A DNA stretch of 64,000 bases from Labrys sp. WJW. GTDB lineage: Bacteria; Pseudomonadota; Alphaproteobacteria; Rhizobiales; Labraceae. The notes under the pieces were generated by a model. That model saw only the letters and a list, made by a program, of their open reading frames with translations. It searched no databases and was not told the origin of the DNA. The DNA is taken from assembly GCF_001676615.1 (NCBI RefSeq), contig NZ_LYXZ01000062.1, positions 1 to 64,000 on the forward strand, read 5' to 3'. This document shows positions 53,177 through 61,682 of the stretch, piece by piece. Position numbers and translations under genes: made by a program. Numbering within the stretch: the stretch's first letter is position 1; the number at the start of each line of letters is the position of its first letter.

Positions 53177-54892
53177 TCAGCCCGGTGGACATTTGGCATT
53201 GAGATTGCCGGCTGCGTCGGCATCCCCGGCAGACGCACCCTGCCTGAAGAGGTCGCAGGCCTTGCCGACATCCTTGGTCACGCCCTGGCCCTTGAGGTAG
53301 AGCAGGCCGAGGCCGGAATAGGCCGTCGGCTCCTTGGCCTTGACCCCGAGTTCGTAGATCGCGGCGGCCTTGCGATAGTCGCGGCTGGCGCCGAGGCCGT
53401 TGGCATACATCCAGGCGATTCGACTGATGGCCGGCGCATAGTTTCCATCGATCGCCTTGTAGTAGAGGCTGAGGGCCTTGATGGCATCCTTGGGAACACC
53501 GCGGCCGGCCAGATAGCGCCCGGCAAGCTCGTACAGAGCCATGCCGTGGCCGAGCGAGGCGGCCTTCTGGAGCTGAGCCAGTGCCAGGGCGTCCTGTCCG
53601 TTCTGTCCATAGGCGACAGCAAGCTGATAATAGACGCGGCGTGGCGATCCGGGCACCGCAACGGCTTTGCTGCATGCGGCAATAGCCGCCGAGGCGCCGT
53701 CGGCCGACAGCCTTGCTCCGGTAATTGCGGCCGGCTTGTCAGGATCGCGTGCATCGGCAGCTGCCGCGTCGCAGGCAGTCACCGTCGCATCGGCGGGCGC
53801 GTTGCCAGGCGTGGGCGGCGGTGACAAGGCGGCCTGCTCGGTTGCCGGAGGCGCGGAAGGAACCGGTTTCGGGGCCGGCTGCTGCGCCGCTTTGGGCTGC
53901 AGTGCGGCAAGCTTGATCTGGGCGAGCACCTTGTAGGTGCCCGTGAACGTGCCGGCGCCCACCTGGTCGAGATAGGCCTGGAACATGGCGGGATCGGAGC
54001 TGCTCTGGATCGATTGCCAGAACAGATTTTCCGACTGGCTGTTGCCTCCGGAGAGCGGGTCGGGCGTGACGACAGGCGGCTGGGCGCTCGCGCGCGCCGC
54101 AGGCAGGTCGCCCGTCAGCGTGACCCGGCCGACGATCCCGTCATAATAGGCCGGTACCTGCTCCCGCCCGGCGCTGCGGGCAAGGGCACGCACTTTCTCC
54201 TGGGTCTCCTTGGCCATGTCGATCAGCGTCAGATCTTGCCGCCCCAGCAGCGGCAGGAAGGAGCGTACGAAGACGGAGGTCTTTTCCGAGTCGGCCGCCG
54301 AAAGGCGATCCAGCGCCTCCTGCTTGCTGCCGGCCGAGAACATGATGAAGACGCCGCCATCCGCTTCCATGCGTGCAAGGCCGCGGGTCGCGGGCAGGGC
54401 GCGCGTGCCGCCCTGGGCGAACGGATTGTTGCGGCAGGCATCGAGAATCGCCACCACCTGCCGTGCGCCCTTGGAACGGAAGCGCTCGATGATGTCGGCG
54501 GCGTTGAAGGATTCGTCCTTGATGAGACCGGCCTCGCCCTCTTTCGCCGTGGGGACGTCGACGGGCAACAGCCAGTTCTGACCGTCGATCTCGACGCCAT
54601 GGCCGGAGTAGTGGAAGAGAACGGTGTCGCCCGGGCTGATCGCCCCCTCCACCGTGGCCATGGCCCGGCTGATCTGGCGCTTGGTGCCGTTCTCCACGAG
54701 CGTGACCGTAAAGCCCGCTCGCTGCAGGGCGTCCCGCATCGCCTGGGCATCGTTCACGGCCGTCTGCAGCGGCGGCACTTCCTGATAGGCGTTGTTGCCC
54801 ACGATCAGGGCGAGCAGCTTGGCGGAGGCCGGCGTCATGCCGCTCCCGAAAGCCAGGAGCGCGAGCAGGAGCAGGACACAGCGTGCTCTCAT
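53177..54892 (-). CDS. Secreted caspase-like (peptidase C14/orthocaspase) protein with Sel1-like repeats
   Basis: A 571-residue protein with a signal peptide (about 1-24). The caspase p20-like domain (25-260) has LALIVGNNAYQEVPPL, the catalytic His98 in FHYSGHGVEIDGQNWLLPVD and Cys153 in AILDACRNNPF, so the dyad is intact. A linker leads to the module SENLFWQSIQSSSDPAMFQA (287-331), a Pro-rich part (340-365) and Sel1/TPR-like repeats (about 420-560). Bacterial caspase homologues cleave after basic or acidic residues; export to the periplasm is predicted here. It forms an operon with its truncated paralogue. Confidence 0.88.
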   Translation of the reverse strand: MRARCVLLLLALLAFGSGMTPASAKLLALIVGNNAYQEVPPLQTAVNDAQAMRDALQRAGFTVTLVENGTKRQISRAMATVEGAISPGDTVLFHYSGHGVEIDGQNWLLPVDVPTAKEGEAGLIKDESFNAADIIERFRSKGARQVVAILDACRNNPFAQGGTRALPATRGLARMEADGGVFIMFSAGSKQEALDRLSAADSEKTSVFVRSFLPLLGRQDLTLIDMAKETQEKVRALARSAGREQVPAYYDGIVGRVTLTGDLPAARASAQPPVVTPDPLSGGNSQSENLFWQSIQSSSDPAMFQAYLDQVGAGTFTGTYKVLAQIKLAALQPKAAQQPAPKPVPSAPPATEQAALSPPPTPGNAPADATVTACDAAAADARDPDKPAAITGARLSADGASAAIAACSKAVAVPGSPRRVYYQLAVAYGQNGQDALALAQLQKAASLGHGMALYELAGRYLAGRGVPKDAIKALSLYYKAIDGNYAPAISRIAWMYANGLGASRDYRKAAAIYELGVKAKEPTAYSGLGLLYLKGQGVTKDVGKACDLFRQGASAGDADAAGNLNAKCPPG

Positions 54893-55086
54893 GGAGGTTC
54901 CCCAATCGCGGAGGCAGGATAGCTTGCGCTACGCTCTCTTGCGAGAGCCATTGCGCAGGCGGCGTCAAACAAGCGTGACTCGTTCCCCTGACTTGCGGCA
55001 TCATGGGGGACAAGACTGGTTGCGCCTGCAAAGCTACGCGTGATAGACCGCGCCGTTCCGTGATTTTGCGCACAATCGAGGGTTTC

Positions 55087-55374
55087 ATGTCTGTCGATGC
55101 CGCCACGGTGAAGCGTATCGCGCGTCTTGCGCGCATTGCCGTCACCGAAGAAGACGTTCCGCATTTGCAGGGCGAGCTGAATGCCATCCTCGATTTCGTG
55201 GCCCAACTCGACGAAGTCGACGTCGACGGTATCGAGCCGATGACGTCGGTGACACCCATGGTGATGAAGAAGCGCCAGGACGTTGTGACGGACGGCAATA
55301 TCGCCGAGAAGATCGTCGCAAACGCGCCGGCTTCCGAGGACAATTATTTCCTCGTTCCCAAGGTCGTCGACTGA
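55087..55374 (+). CDS. gatC: Asp-tRNA(Asn)/Glu-tRNA(Gln) amidotransferase subunit C
   Basis: A 95-residue GatC. It begins SVDAATVKRIARLARIAVTE and has LNAILDFVAQLDEVDVDGIE and APASEDNYFLVPKVVD at the end. It is a belt-like subunit stabilising GatA-GatB. It is followed by gatA after 88 bp and is divergent from the caspase gene. Confidence 0.95.
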   Translation: MSVDAATVKRIARLARIAVTEEDVPHLQGELNAILDFVAQLDEVDVDGIEPMTSVTPMVMKKRQDVVTDGNIAEKIVANAPASEDNYFLVPKVVD

Positions 55375-55462
55375 GTTACGCCGTTTCCAGGCCCCGCGCG
55401 TTCGAGCTGCTGCATTCCTGGCTGCTCCGAATCCGGGCCGTATCCGTTCAGGACATCCTTCC

Positions 55463-57001
55463 GTGAGCCATATTACCGATCTCACCCTTGCTGAAATCCG
55501 CGACGGCCTGAAGGCCAAGACGTTCACCGCAACCGAGGCGGCCAAGGCCTATCTCCACGCGATTGAGAAGGCACGTGGCCTCAACGCCTATGTGCTGGAG
55601 ACGCCGGAGCAGGCGCTCGCCATGGCTGCCCGGGCCGATGACAGGCTCGCCAAGGGCGAGGGCGGTCCACTCGAGGGCGTGCCGCTCGGCGTCAAGGACC
55701 TGTTTGCCACCGAGGGCGTGCGCACCACGGCCTGCTCGCGCATCCTCGACAATTTCGTACCGCCCTACGAGTCGACGGTGACGAGCCAGCTCTGGCGCGA
55801 TGGCGCGGTGATGCTCGGCAAGACCAACAATGACGAATTCGCCATGGGCTCGTCGAACGAGACCTCTGCCTTCGGCGCGGCGGTCTCGCCCTGGCTGCCG
55901 CCGGGCTGGAGCGCCGAGGAAGGCAAGCGCAAACTCGCCGAGGCACGCGCTGCCGGCAAGGCGCCGAACGGCTTCCTGGTTCCCGGCGGCTCCTCGGGCG
56001 GTTCCGCCGCTGCGGTGGCCGCGCGCCTGTGCCCCGGTGCGGCCGGCACCGATACCGGCGGCTCCATTCGCCAGCCGGCCGCCATCACCGGCATTACCGG
56101 CATCAAGCCGACCTATGGCCGGTGCTCACGCTGGGGGATTATTGCGTACGCTTCTTCGCTCGACCAGGCCGGTGCCTTCGGCCATACCGTGCGCGATTGT
56201 GCCATCATGCTCAATTCGATGGCCGGGCACGACCCCAAGGACACCACGTCCATGGATATCGCCGTACCCGACTACGAGGCGGCGATCGGCGGCAGCGTCA
56301 AGGGCAAGGTCATCGGCATTCCCAAGGAATACCGGGTGGAAGGCCTATCGGCGGAGATCGATGCGCTCTGGCAGAAGGGCATCGACTGGCTGCGTGATGC
56401 CGGCGCCGAAATTCGCGAGATCAGTCTGCCGCATACGAAATATGCCTTGCCGGCCTATTACATCGTGGCGCCAGCCGAGTGCTCCTCCAATCTGGCCCGC
56501 TATGACGGCGTGCGCTATGGCGAGCGGGTTGCCGGGCGCGAGATCACCGAGCTCTACGAGAACACTCGCGCCGCCGGTTTCGGCGCCGAGGTGAAGCGCC
56601 GTATCCTGATCGGCACCTATGTGCTCTCGGCCGGCTATTACGATGCCTATTACGTCCGGGCCCAGAAGATCCGCACGCTGATCAAGCGCGATTTCGAACA
56701 GGCCTATGCCAGCGGCGTCGACGCCATCCTGACGCCGGCCACGCCGTCGCCCGCCTTCGGCATCGGCGAAAAGGGTGGGACGGATCCGGTGGAGATGTAT
56801 CTCTACGACGTCTTCACGGTGACGGTGAACCTGGCCGGCCTGCCGGGGCTGTCCGTGCCGGCGGGGCTGTCCTCGGGTGGCCTGCCGCTCGGCCTCCAAC
56901 TGATCGGGCGCCCTTTCGACGAGGAAACCCTGTTCACCCTTGGCCACGCCGTCGAACAGGCCGCCGGTTCGCTCGGCCGGCCCGAGCGCTGGTGGGCCTG
57001 A
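55463..57001 (+). CDS. gatA: Glutamyl-tRNA(Gln) amidotransferase subunit A
   Basis: A 512-residue amidase-signature enzyme that releases ammonia from glutamine. The Ser-cisSer-Lys triad is seen in GVPLGVKDLFATEG (Lys), VPGGSSGGSAAAVAARLCPG and GTDTGGSIRQPAAITG. DAYYVRAQKIRTLIKRDFEQ and LPLGLQLIGRPFDE are typical of GatA. The start is GTG at 55463 (SHITDLTLAEI). With gatC and gatB it makes Gln-tRNA(Gln) by transamidation. Confidence 0.95.
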   Translation: MSHITDLTLAEIRDGLKAKTFTATEAAKAYLHAIEKARGLNAYVLETPEQALAMAARADDRLAKGEGGPLEGVPLGVKDLFATEGVRTTACSRILDNFVPPYESTVTSQLWRDGAVMLGKTNNDEFAMGSSNETSAFGAAVSPWLPPGWSAEEGKRKLAEARAAGKAPNGFLVPGGSSGGSAAAVAARLCPGAAGTDTGGSIRQPAAITGITGIKPTYGRCSRWGIIAYASSLDQAGAFGHTVRDCAIMLNSMAGHDPKDTTSMDIAVPDYEAAIGGSVKGKVIGIPKEYRVEGLSAEIDALWQKGIDWLRDAGAEIREISLPHTKYALPAYYIVAPAECSSNLARYDGVRYGERVAGREITELYENTRAAGFGAEVKRRILIGTYVLSAGYYDAYYVRAQKIRTLIKRDFEQAYASGVDAILTPATPSPAFGIGEKGGTDPVEMYLYDVFTVTVNLAGLPGLSVPAGLSSGGLPLGLQLIGRPFDEETLFTLGHAVEQAAGSLGRPERWWA

Positions 57002-57003
57002 GC

Positions 57004-57330
57004 ATGAGCGGCGGCCAGAACACCGGCGAAACATCGGGCACGACCGAGACGTTGGCGGATCTGCGCCGGGAGATCGATGCCATCGATGAAAAGCTGGTGC
57101 ATCTCCTGGCCAGCCGCCTCAAGGTCGTGCAACGGGTGGTCAAGGTGAAGAACCGCGACGGCCTGCCCGCCAACATCCCCGAACGCGTCGAGGAGGTGGT
57201 GGCCTCGGCCCGCAAGCAGGCCGAGGCGGAAGGATTGCCGCCCGAACTCGCCGAGCTCATCTGGCGCGACATGGTGGCCTGGATCATCGATTACGAGAAC
57301 CGGCACCTGACCACGGATAAACGAGGCTGA
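57004..57330 (+). CDS. Chorismate mutase, AroQ class
   Basis: A 108-residue all-helical enzyme turning chorismate into prephenate. It has ETLADLRREIDAIDEKLVHL (conserved Arg and the DR-EID-ID-LL pattern), LKVVQRVVKVKNRDGLPANI, PERVEEVVASARKQAE and IWRDMVAWIIDYENRHL. The ATG is 2 bp after the gatA stop, so it is translated with it. It lies between gatA and gatB, an unusual place for an aromatic-pathway gene. Confidence 0.9.
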   Translation: MSGGQNTGETSGTTETLADLRREIDAIDEKLVHLLASRLKVVQRVVKVKNRDGLPANIPERVEEVVASARKQAEAEGLPPELAELIWRDMVAWIIDYENRHLTTDKRG

Positions 57331-57378
57331 CATCAGCCCGCTCAAACATTGAATTCTACTTTGAACCGGAGCCTAGAT

Positions 57379-58845
57379 ATGAACGCCACGGTTGATCCCA
57401 AGAAGCTGATCAAGGGCGCCACGGGCGATTGGGAAGTGGTTGTCGGCATGGAAATCCATGCCCAGGTCACCTCCGAGGCCAAGCTCTTTTCCGGAGCTTC
57501 CACCAAGTTTGGCGGCGAGCCCAACTCCCATGTCTCGCTGGTCGATGCCGCCATGCCCGGCATGCTGCCCGTGATCAACGAGGAGTGTGTGCGCCAGGCG
57601 ATCCGCACCGGCCTCGGCCTTCGGGCACAGGTCAATCTGAAGTCGGTGTTCGACCGCAAGAATTACTTCTATCCGGACCTGCCCCAGGGCTACCAGATCT
57701 CGCAGTACAAGCAGCCGATCATCGGCGAGGGTACCGTCATCGTCGAGGTGCCGGAGACTGGTGAGACGCTGAATGTGGGCATCGAGCGCCTGCATCTGGA
57801 GCAGGATGCCGGCAAGTCCATGCATGTGGGCGACGTATCGCTGGTCGATCTCAACCGCTCGGGCGTCGCCCTGATGGAGATCGTCTCCAAGCCGGACCTG
57901 CGCTCGGCCGACGAGGCGCGCGCCTATGTCACCAAGCTGCGCACCATCCTGCGCTATCTCGGCACCTGCGACGGCGACATGGACAAGGGCAATCTGCGTG
58001 CCGATGTCAACGTCTCCGTGCGCAAGCCCGGCGATCCCCTGGGTACGCGTTGCGAGATCAAGAACGTCAACTCGATCCGCTTCATCGGCCAGGCCGTCGA
58101 CGTCGAGGCCCGCCGCCAGATCGGCATTCTCGAGGATGGCGGCTCGATCGACCAGGAGACCCGCCTCTACGATCCCAACAAGGGCGAGACGCGGTCCATG
58201 CGCTCGAAGGAAGAGGCGCATGATTATCGCTATTTCCCCGATCCGGACCTGCTGCCGCTCGAATTCGACCAAGCCTATGTCGATGATCTCGCCGGCCATC
58301 TGCCGGAGCTGCCCGATCCCAAGAAGGCCCGCTTCATCAGCCAGTACGGCCTGTCGGCCTATGATGCCGGCGTGCTGACGGCCGAGCGCGAATCCGCCGA
58401 CTTCTTCGAAGCGGTCGCGACGGGGCGCGACGGCAAGATCGCTGCGAACTGGGTGATCAACGAATTGTTCGGCCGCCTGAACAAGGAAGGGCTCGACATC
58501 ACCGCCTCGCCCGTTTCCGCCGCGCAACTCGGTTCGATCGTCGATCTCATCGGCGAGAACGTCATCTCGGGCAAGATCGCCAAGGATCTGTTCGAGATCG
58601 TCTGGACCGAAGGCGGCGATCCGCGCGCAGTCGTCGAGGCCCGCGGCATGAAGCAGGTCACCGATACCGGGGCGATCGAGGCCGCCATCGATGCGGTGAT
58701 CGCGGCCAATCCCGACAAGGTCGAGCAGGTCAAGGCCAAGCCGACCATGCTCGGCTGGTTCGTCGGCCAGGTGATGAAGCAGAGCGGCGGCAAGGCCAAC
58801 CCGCAGGCCGTGAACGATATCCTCAAGGCCAAGCTTGGACTTTGA
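57379..58845 (+). CDS. gatB: Aspartyl/glutamyl-tRNA amidotransferase subunit B
   Basis: A 488-residue subunit with the kinase-like domain that activates misacylated Glu-tRNA. It has WEVVVGMEIHAQVTSEAKLF, YFYPDLPQGYQISQYKQPII, DVNVSVRKPG and RCEIKNVNSIRFI. The tRNA-binding YqeY-like tail ends LGWFVGQVMKQSGGKANPQA. ATG 57379 is chosen with GGAG 9 bases upstream. It is 48 bp after the chorismate mutase gene. Confidence 0.95.
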   Translation: MNATVDPKKLIKGATGDWEVVVGMEIHAQVTSEAKLFSGASTKFGGEPNSHVSLVDAAMPGMLPVINEECVRQAIRTGLGLRAQVNLKSVFDRKNYFYPDLPQGYQISQYKQPIIGEGTVIVEVPETGETLNVGIERLHLEQDAGKSMHVGDVSLVDLNRSGVALMEIVSKPDLRSADEARAYVTKLRTILRYLGTCDGDMDKGNLRADVNVSVRKPGDPLGTRCEIKNVNSIRFIGQAVDVEARRQIGILEDGGSIDQETRLYDPNKGETRSMRSKEEAHDYRYFPDPDLLPLEFDQAYVDDLAGHLPELPDPKKARFISQYGLSAYDAGVLTAERESADFFEAVATGRDGKIAANWVINELFGRLNKEGLDITASPVSAAQLGSIVDLIGENVISGKIAKDLFEIVWTEGGDPRAVVEARGMKQVTDTGAIEAAIDAVIAANPDKVEQVKAKPTMLGWFVGQVMKQSGGKANPQAVNDILKAKLGL

Positions 58846-58856
58846 GGAAGAGGTAG

Positions 58857-58928
58857 TGGTGTGCCGATCTCGCTCCATGGTTGGATGGAGCGGAGAAGAC
58901 GGCACATCGTGCCTGAGCCGGCTCAGGC
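58857..58928. terminator. Hairpins between convergent gatB and bicupin genes
   Basis: An outer GTGCCG/CGGCAC pair (58861-58866 / 58900-58905) encloses GCTCCAT-ggttgg-ATGGAGC (58872-58891). A separate 18-bp perfect palindrome, GCCTGAGCCGGCTCAGGC (58911-58928), overlaps the stop codon of the bicupin gene. Probably a bidirectional end signal; there is no T-run. Confidence 0.5.
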
Positions 58929-59951
58929 GGTCTTCTCGCCGTCCCAATAGTTCCTGGTCGCCGACATGTCGAAAACCCCCGGCTCCACGCGGAGGGCGTC
59001 GACGGCCATCTTGTTGGAGTCGGGATAGACGCAGACCTCGTTCGGGTTGCGCTCGCCGATCATCAGGTAGCGGCAGGGACCCGTGCCGCTGTTGACGAAG
59101 GAGTGGCCGATCTTCTGGCCAGCCGGAAAGCAGACATAGTCTCCCGGTTTCATCCTGAGGCGCTCTTCGCCCAGGATGAGAGTCAGCTCTCCTTCGAGGA
59201 CCAGCGCATGCTCTTCCTCCAGCATGTGGTAGTGGGTCGGGCACAGGCGCATGCCGGGAGCCGGGGATTCGATCAGCACGCCGACGCGATAGGCCCTGCC
59301 GGCGGCGGCATAGGTCAGGTGCTTGGAAGAACCACCGAATTGCGGCCCGGCGCCATTCTCGTCCCAAGGCACGTCGTCCTGCGAGATCGGCGCAAGCGGC
59401 TTGACCGATTTTGCCGCAAGATTGCCGATGATGTCGGGCCGGGGAAAGGCCGGATCGTCGAGGCCGGTGGCCTCGCCATCCCAGTAATTGCGCGCCGCCT
59501 CCAGGTCGAGGAGTGCATCCCTTCCGAGGGCGCGCACCAGCACCTTGTTGGAGTCAGTATAGACCACCACCTCGTTCTCGTTGCGCTCACCGATGATCAC
59601 GTAGCGGGCCGGCCGGCTGCCCTGGTTGAGGAGGCAATGGCCAGCCCTCTGTCCGGCCGGAAAGCAGATATAGTCGCCGGCCTTCAGCCTGTGCGTTGCG
59701 GTGCCGACCCGGGCGGTGAGCTCGCCATCGAGGACGAAGACATGCTCTTCCTCGAAGATGTGAAAATGCGCCGGCGAGCTCTGTTTTCCCGGCTCCAGCT
59801 CCTCGATGGCGACTCCGACATGATAGGAACCGCCGATGGCGGCCCGGGTAAGATGCCGATACCGCACGCCGAAGCGTGGCACCTCGGACCATTCCGTCCA
59901 GGGCACGTCATGCGACGAAATCGGTCGCGCCGCCGGCCCGCTCTCTGACAT
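58923..59951 (-). CDS. Bicupin protein with tandemly duplicated halves
   Basis: A 342-residue protein made of two similar cupin units (about 10-165 and 185-340). The first has AHFHIFEEEHVFVLDGELTA, the second THYHMLEEEHALVLEGELTL. Each has the HxH-E metal pattern, GDYxCFPAGQ and (V/L)xIGERN-NEV. Each unit ends ARNYWDGE or TRNYWDGE. It may be a dioxygenase, an isomerase or a sensor; the substrate is unknown. The ATG at 59951 has GGAG five bases upstream. Confidence 0.82.
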   Translation of the reverse strand: MSESGPAARPISSHDVPWTEWSEVPRFGVRYRHLTRAAIGGSYHVGVAIEELEPGKQSSPAHFHIFEEEHVFVLDGELTARVGTATHRLKAGDYICFPAGQRAGHCLLNQGSRPARYVIIGERNENEVVVYTDSNKVLVRALGRDALLDLEAARNYWDGEATGLDDPAFPRPDIIGNLAAKSVKPLAPISQDDVPWDENGAGPQFGGSSKHLTYAAAGRAYRVGVLIESPAPGMRLCPTHYHMLEEEHALVLEGELTLILGEERLRMKPGDYVCFPAGQKIGHSFVNSGTGPCRYLMIGERNPNEVCVYPDSNKMAVDALRVEPGVFDMSATRNYWDGEKTA

Positions 59952-60038
59952 CATCGCTCCAAAACCTCTCAAACAGGCATCGGCCTCGTCTCGGCCGGAA
60001 AGGCGCGCGCCGCGCTTCGGGCAACACGCCTGCCGTGT

Positions 60039-60416
60039 CTATTGGCGGCTCCAGCTGACAGACCGGCAGATCAGGCCGCCGAGAACGCAGCCGGCCGTGG
60101 TGAGACGATTGCCCGACAGGGTCATGGTGCCGGTATAGGTCTTGCCGTCCTCGGGATTGAAGGCCTTGCCTTTCCATTTGTCGTCGCCCGATGGCGCCAT
60201 GTCGTAGAACACACGCTTGCCGACATTGTCCTGGTGCTTGGGATCCTTGACCCAGACGACGGAGCCGCACAGCGCTTCGCCACATGGGGCGATCTTCACC
60301 TTCGATTCGCCATTCTCCCTCAACCAGGTCCCGGATGCATCGCCGGCCTGGGCGGCGCCTGCCAATAAAATGGTTGAGATAGTGGCTATAACGAATTGTG
60401 ACAGCTTCATCTTCAT
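60039..60416 (-). CDS. DUF2147 secreted protein
   Basis: A 125-residue protein with a signal peptide (about 22 residues, ending AGAAQAGD). The mature part has GTWLRENGESKVKIAPCGEA, LCGSVVWVKDPK, GKAFNPEDGKTYTGTMTLSG and CRSVSWSR, the DUF2147 pattern of small beta-rich periplasmic proteins. GGGAG lies nine bases before the ATG at 60416. Function is unknown. Confidence 0.88.
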   Translation of the reverse strand: MKMKLSQFVIATISTILLAGAAQAGDASGTWLRENGESKVKIAPCGEALCGSVVWVKDPKHQDNVGKRVFYDMAPSGDDKWKGKAFNPEDGKTYTGTMTLSGNRLTTAGCVLGGLICRSVSWSRQ

Positions 60417-60641
60417 TGATTCAACTCCCAGGCGCGGCTGTGAGGGGCAATATAGGTGCCCTTGCGCAACCGCATCATTTGCCAAACGCGGGCAATGTGC
60501 AAATCGGAGTATCGGAAGTGGCGGTGCGATGAATCTGCCCTGCGCTGCCCGTTTTGCAGGCATGCTTGTTTAGGAGGCGAATTCCGCTTGCTGCCGTCCA
60601 TGTGACTGGCTAGATTGTGAGCATAGAGGAGCCCTGCATTC

Positions 60642-61682
60642 ATGGTAGGCAAGGAAATCACGGCCACGATCGAATCTGCGCCGCCAAGACGGCTGCGGAT
60701 CGGGACGGTCGAGTTGGCAAATCCGGTGGTCCTGGCGCCGATGTCGGGCGTGACCGATGCCGTGCTGCGCGGCATCGCGCAGCGCCAGGGCGCAGGTCTG
60801 GTGATTTCCGAGATGGTGGCGAGCGATCGCCTCGCCACCGGTGACGAGGAGGCTCGCTTGCGAGCCGAAGCGCCCGGCGGCGGACCGCATGTCGTGCAAC
60901 TCGCCGGTTGCGAGGCGCACTGGATGGGCGAGGCAGCCCGCGTGGCGGTCGATGCCGGCGCCGATGTCATCGACATCAATATGGGTTGTCCGGCCAAGCG
61001 CGTCACTGGCGGCTGGTCCGGTTCGGCCTTGATGCGTGATCTCGATCATGCGCTCACCCTGATCGAGGCGACTGTGTCGGCCGTGAAGGTTCCAGTGACG
61101 GTGAAGATGCGCCTGGGCTGGGATCAGGCCAGCCTCAATGCAGCTGAGCTCGCCCGCCGGGCTGAGCAGGCGGGCGCCACCATGATCACCGTGCATGGGC
61201 GCACGCGCATGCAATTCTACAAGGGCACGGCGGATTGGCGGGCCATCCGGGCCGTGAAGCAGGCCGTCGGCATTCCGGTCGTCGCCAATGGCGATTGCCG
61301 GGGCCTCAGCGATGCCCTCGCCATGCTGCAGCAATCGGGCTGTGATGCCGTGATGGTGGGCCGGGCTGCCCAGGGACGGCCATGGCTGCCGGGGCATATC
61401 GCCCGGGAGCTCGAGGCAGGCGAAGTGCTACCCGTGCCTGATGCGCCGGTGCAGCGCGATCTGACGCTCGAGCACTATCATGGCCTGCTCGATCTCTACG
61501 GGCCGGCGCATGGGATCCGCCATGCCCGCAAGCATCTGGCTTCCGCCATGGAGGCGGCTCAGCATTATTTCGGTGGCGGCAATGCCGAACTGCGCCAGTC
61601 GGTTCTGACGGGCGACAAGCCCGGCGAGGTGGCGACCGCCTTCACCGCCTATTTCGCCAGCCTCGACCGGGTGGCCGCATGA
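60642..61682 (+). CDS. dusB: tRNA-dihydrouridine synthase (NifR3/DusB)
   Basis: A 346-residue FMN enzyme reducing uridines in tRNA. It has VVLAPMSGVTDAVLRGIAQR, the catalytic Cys116 in DINMGCPAKRVTGGWSGSAL, ITVHGRTRMQFYKGTADWRA and VVANGDCRGL. It is called nifR3 in rhizobia because it leads the ntrBC operon. The next gene starts within its stop (ATGA). Confidence 0.94.
   Translation: MVGKEITATIESAPPRRLRIGTVELANPVVLAPMSGVTDAVLRGIAQRQGAGLVISEMVASDRLATGDEEARLRAEAPGGGPHVVQLAGCEAHWMGEAARVAVDAGADVIDINMGCPAKRVTGGWSGSALMRDLDHALTLIEATVSAVKVPVTVKMRLGWDQASLNAAELARRAEQAGATMITVHGRTRMQFYKGTADWRAIRAVKQAVGIPVVANGDCRGLSDALAMLQQSGCDAVMVGRAAQGRPWLPGHIARELEAGEVLPVPDAPVQRDLTLEHYHGLLDLYGPAHGIRHARKHLASAMEAAQHYFGGGNAELRQSVLTGDKPGEVATAFTAYFASLDRVAA

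Noticed and set aside
52128..53675. Long minus-strand frame covering the gap between the caspase-like gene and its paralogue
   Set aside because: It would need a fusion through two genes; the true frames of both genes have signal peptides, ribosome sites and matching domains.
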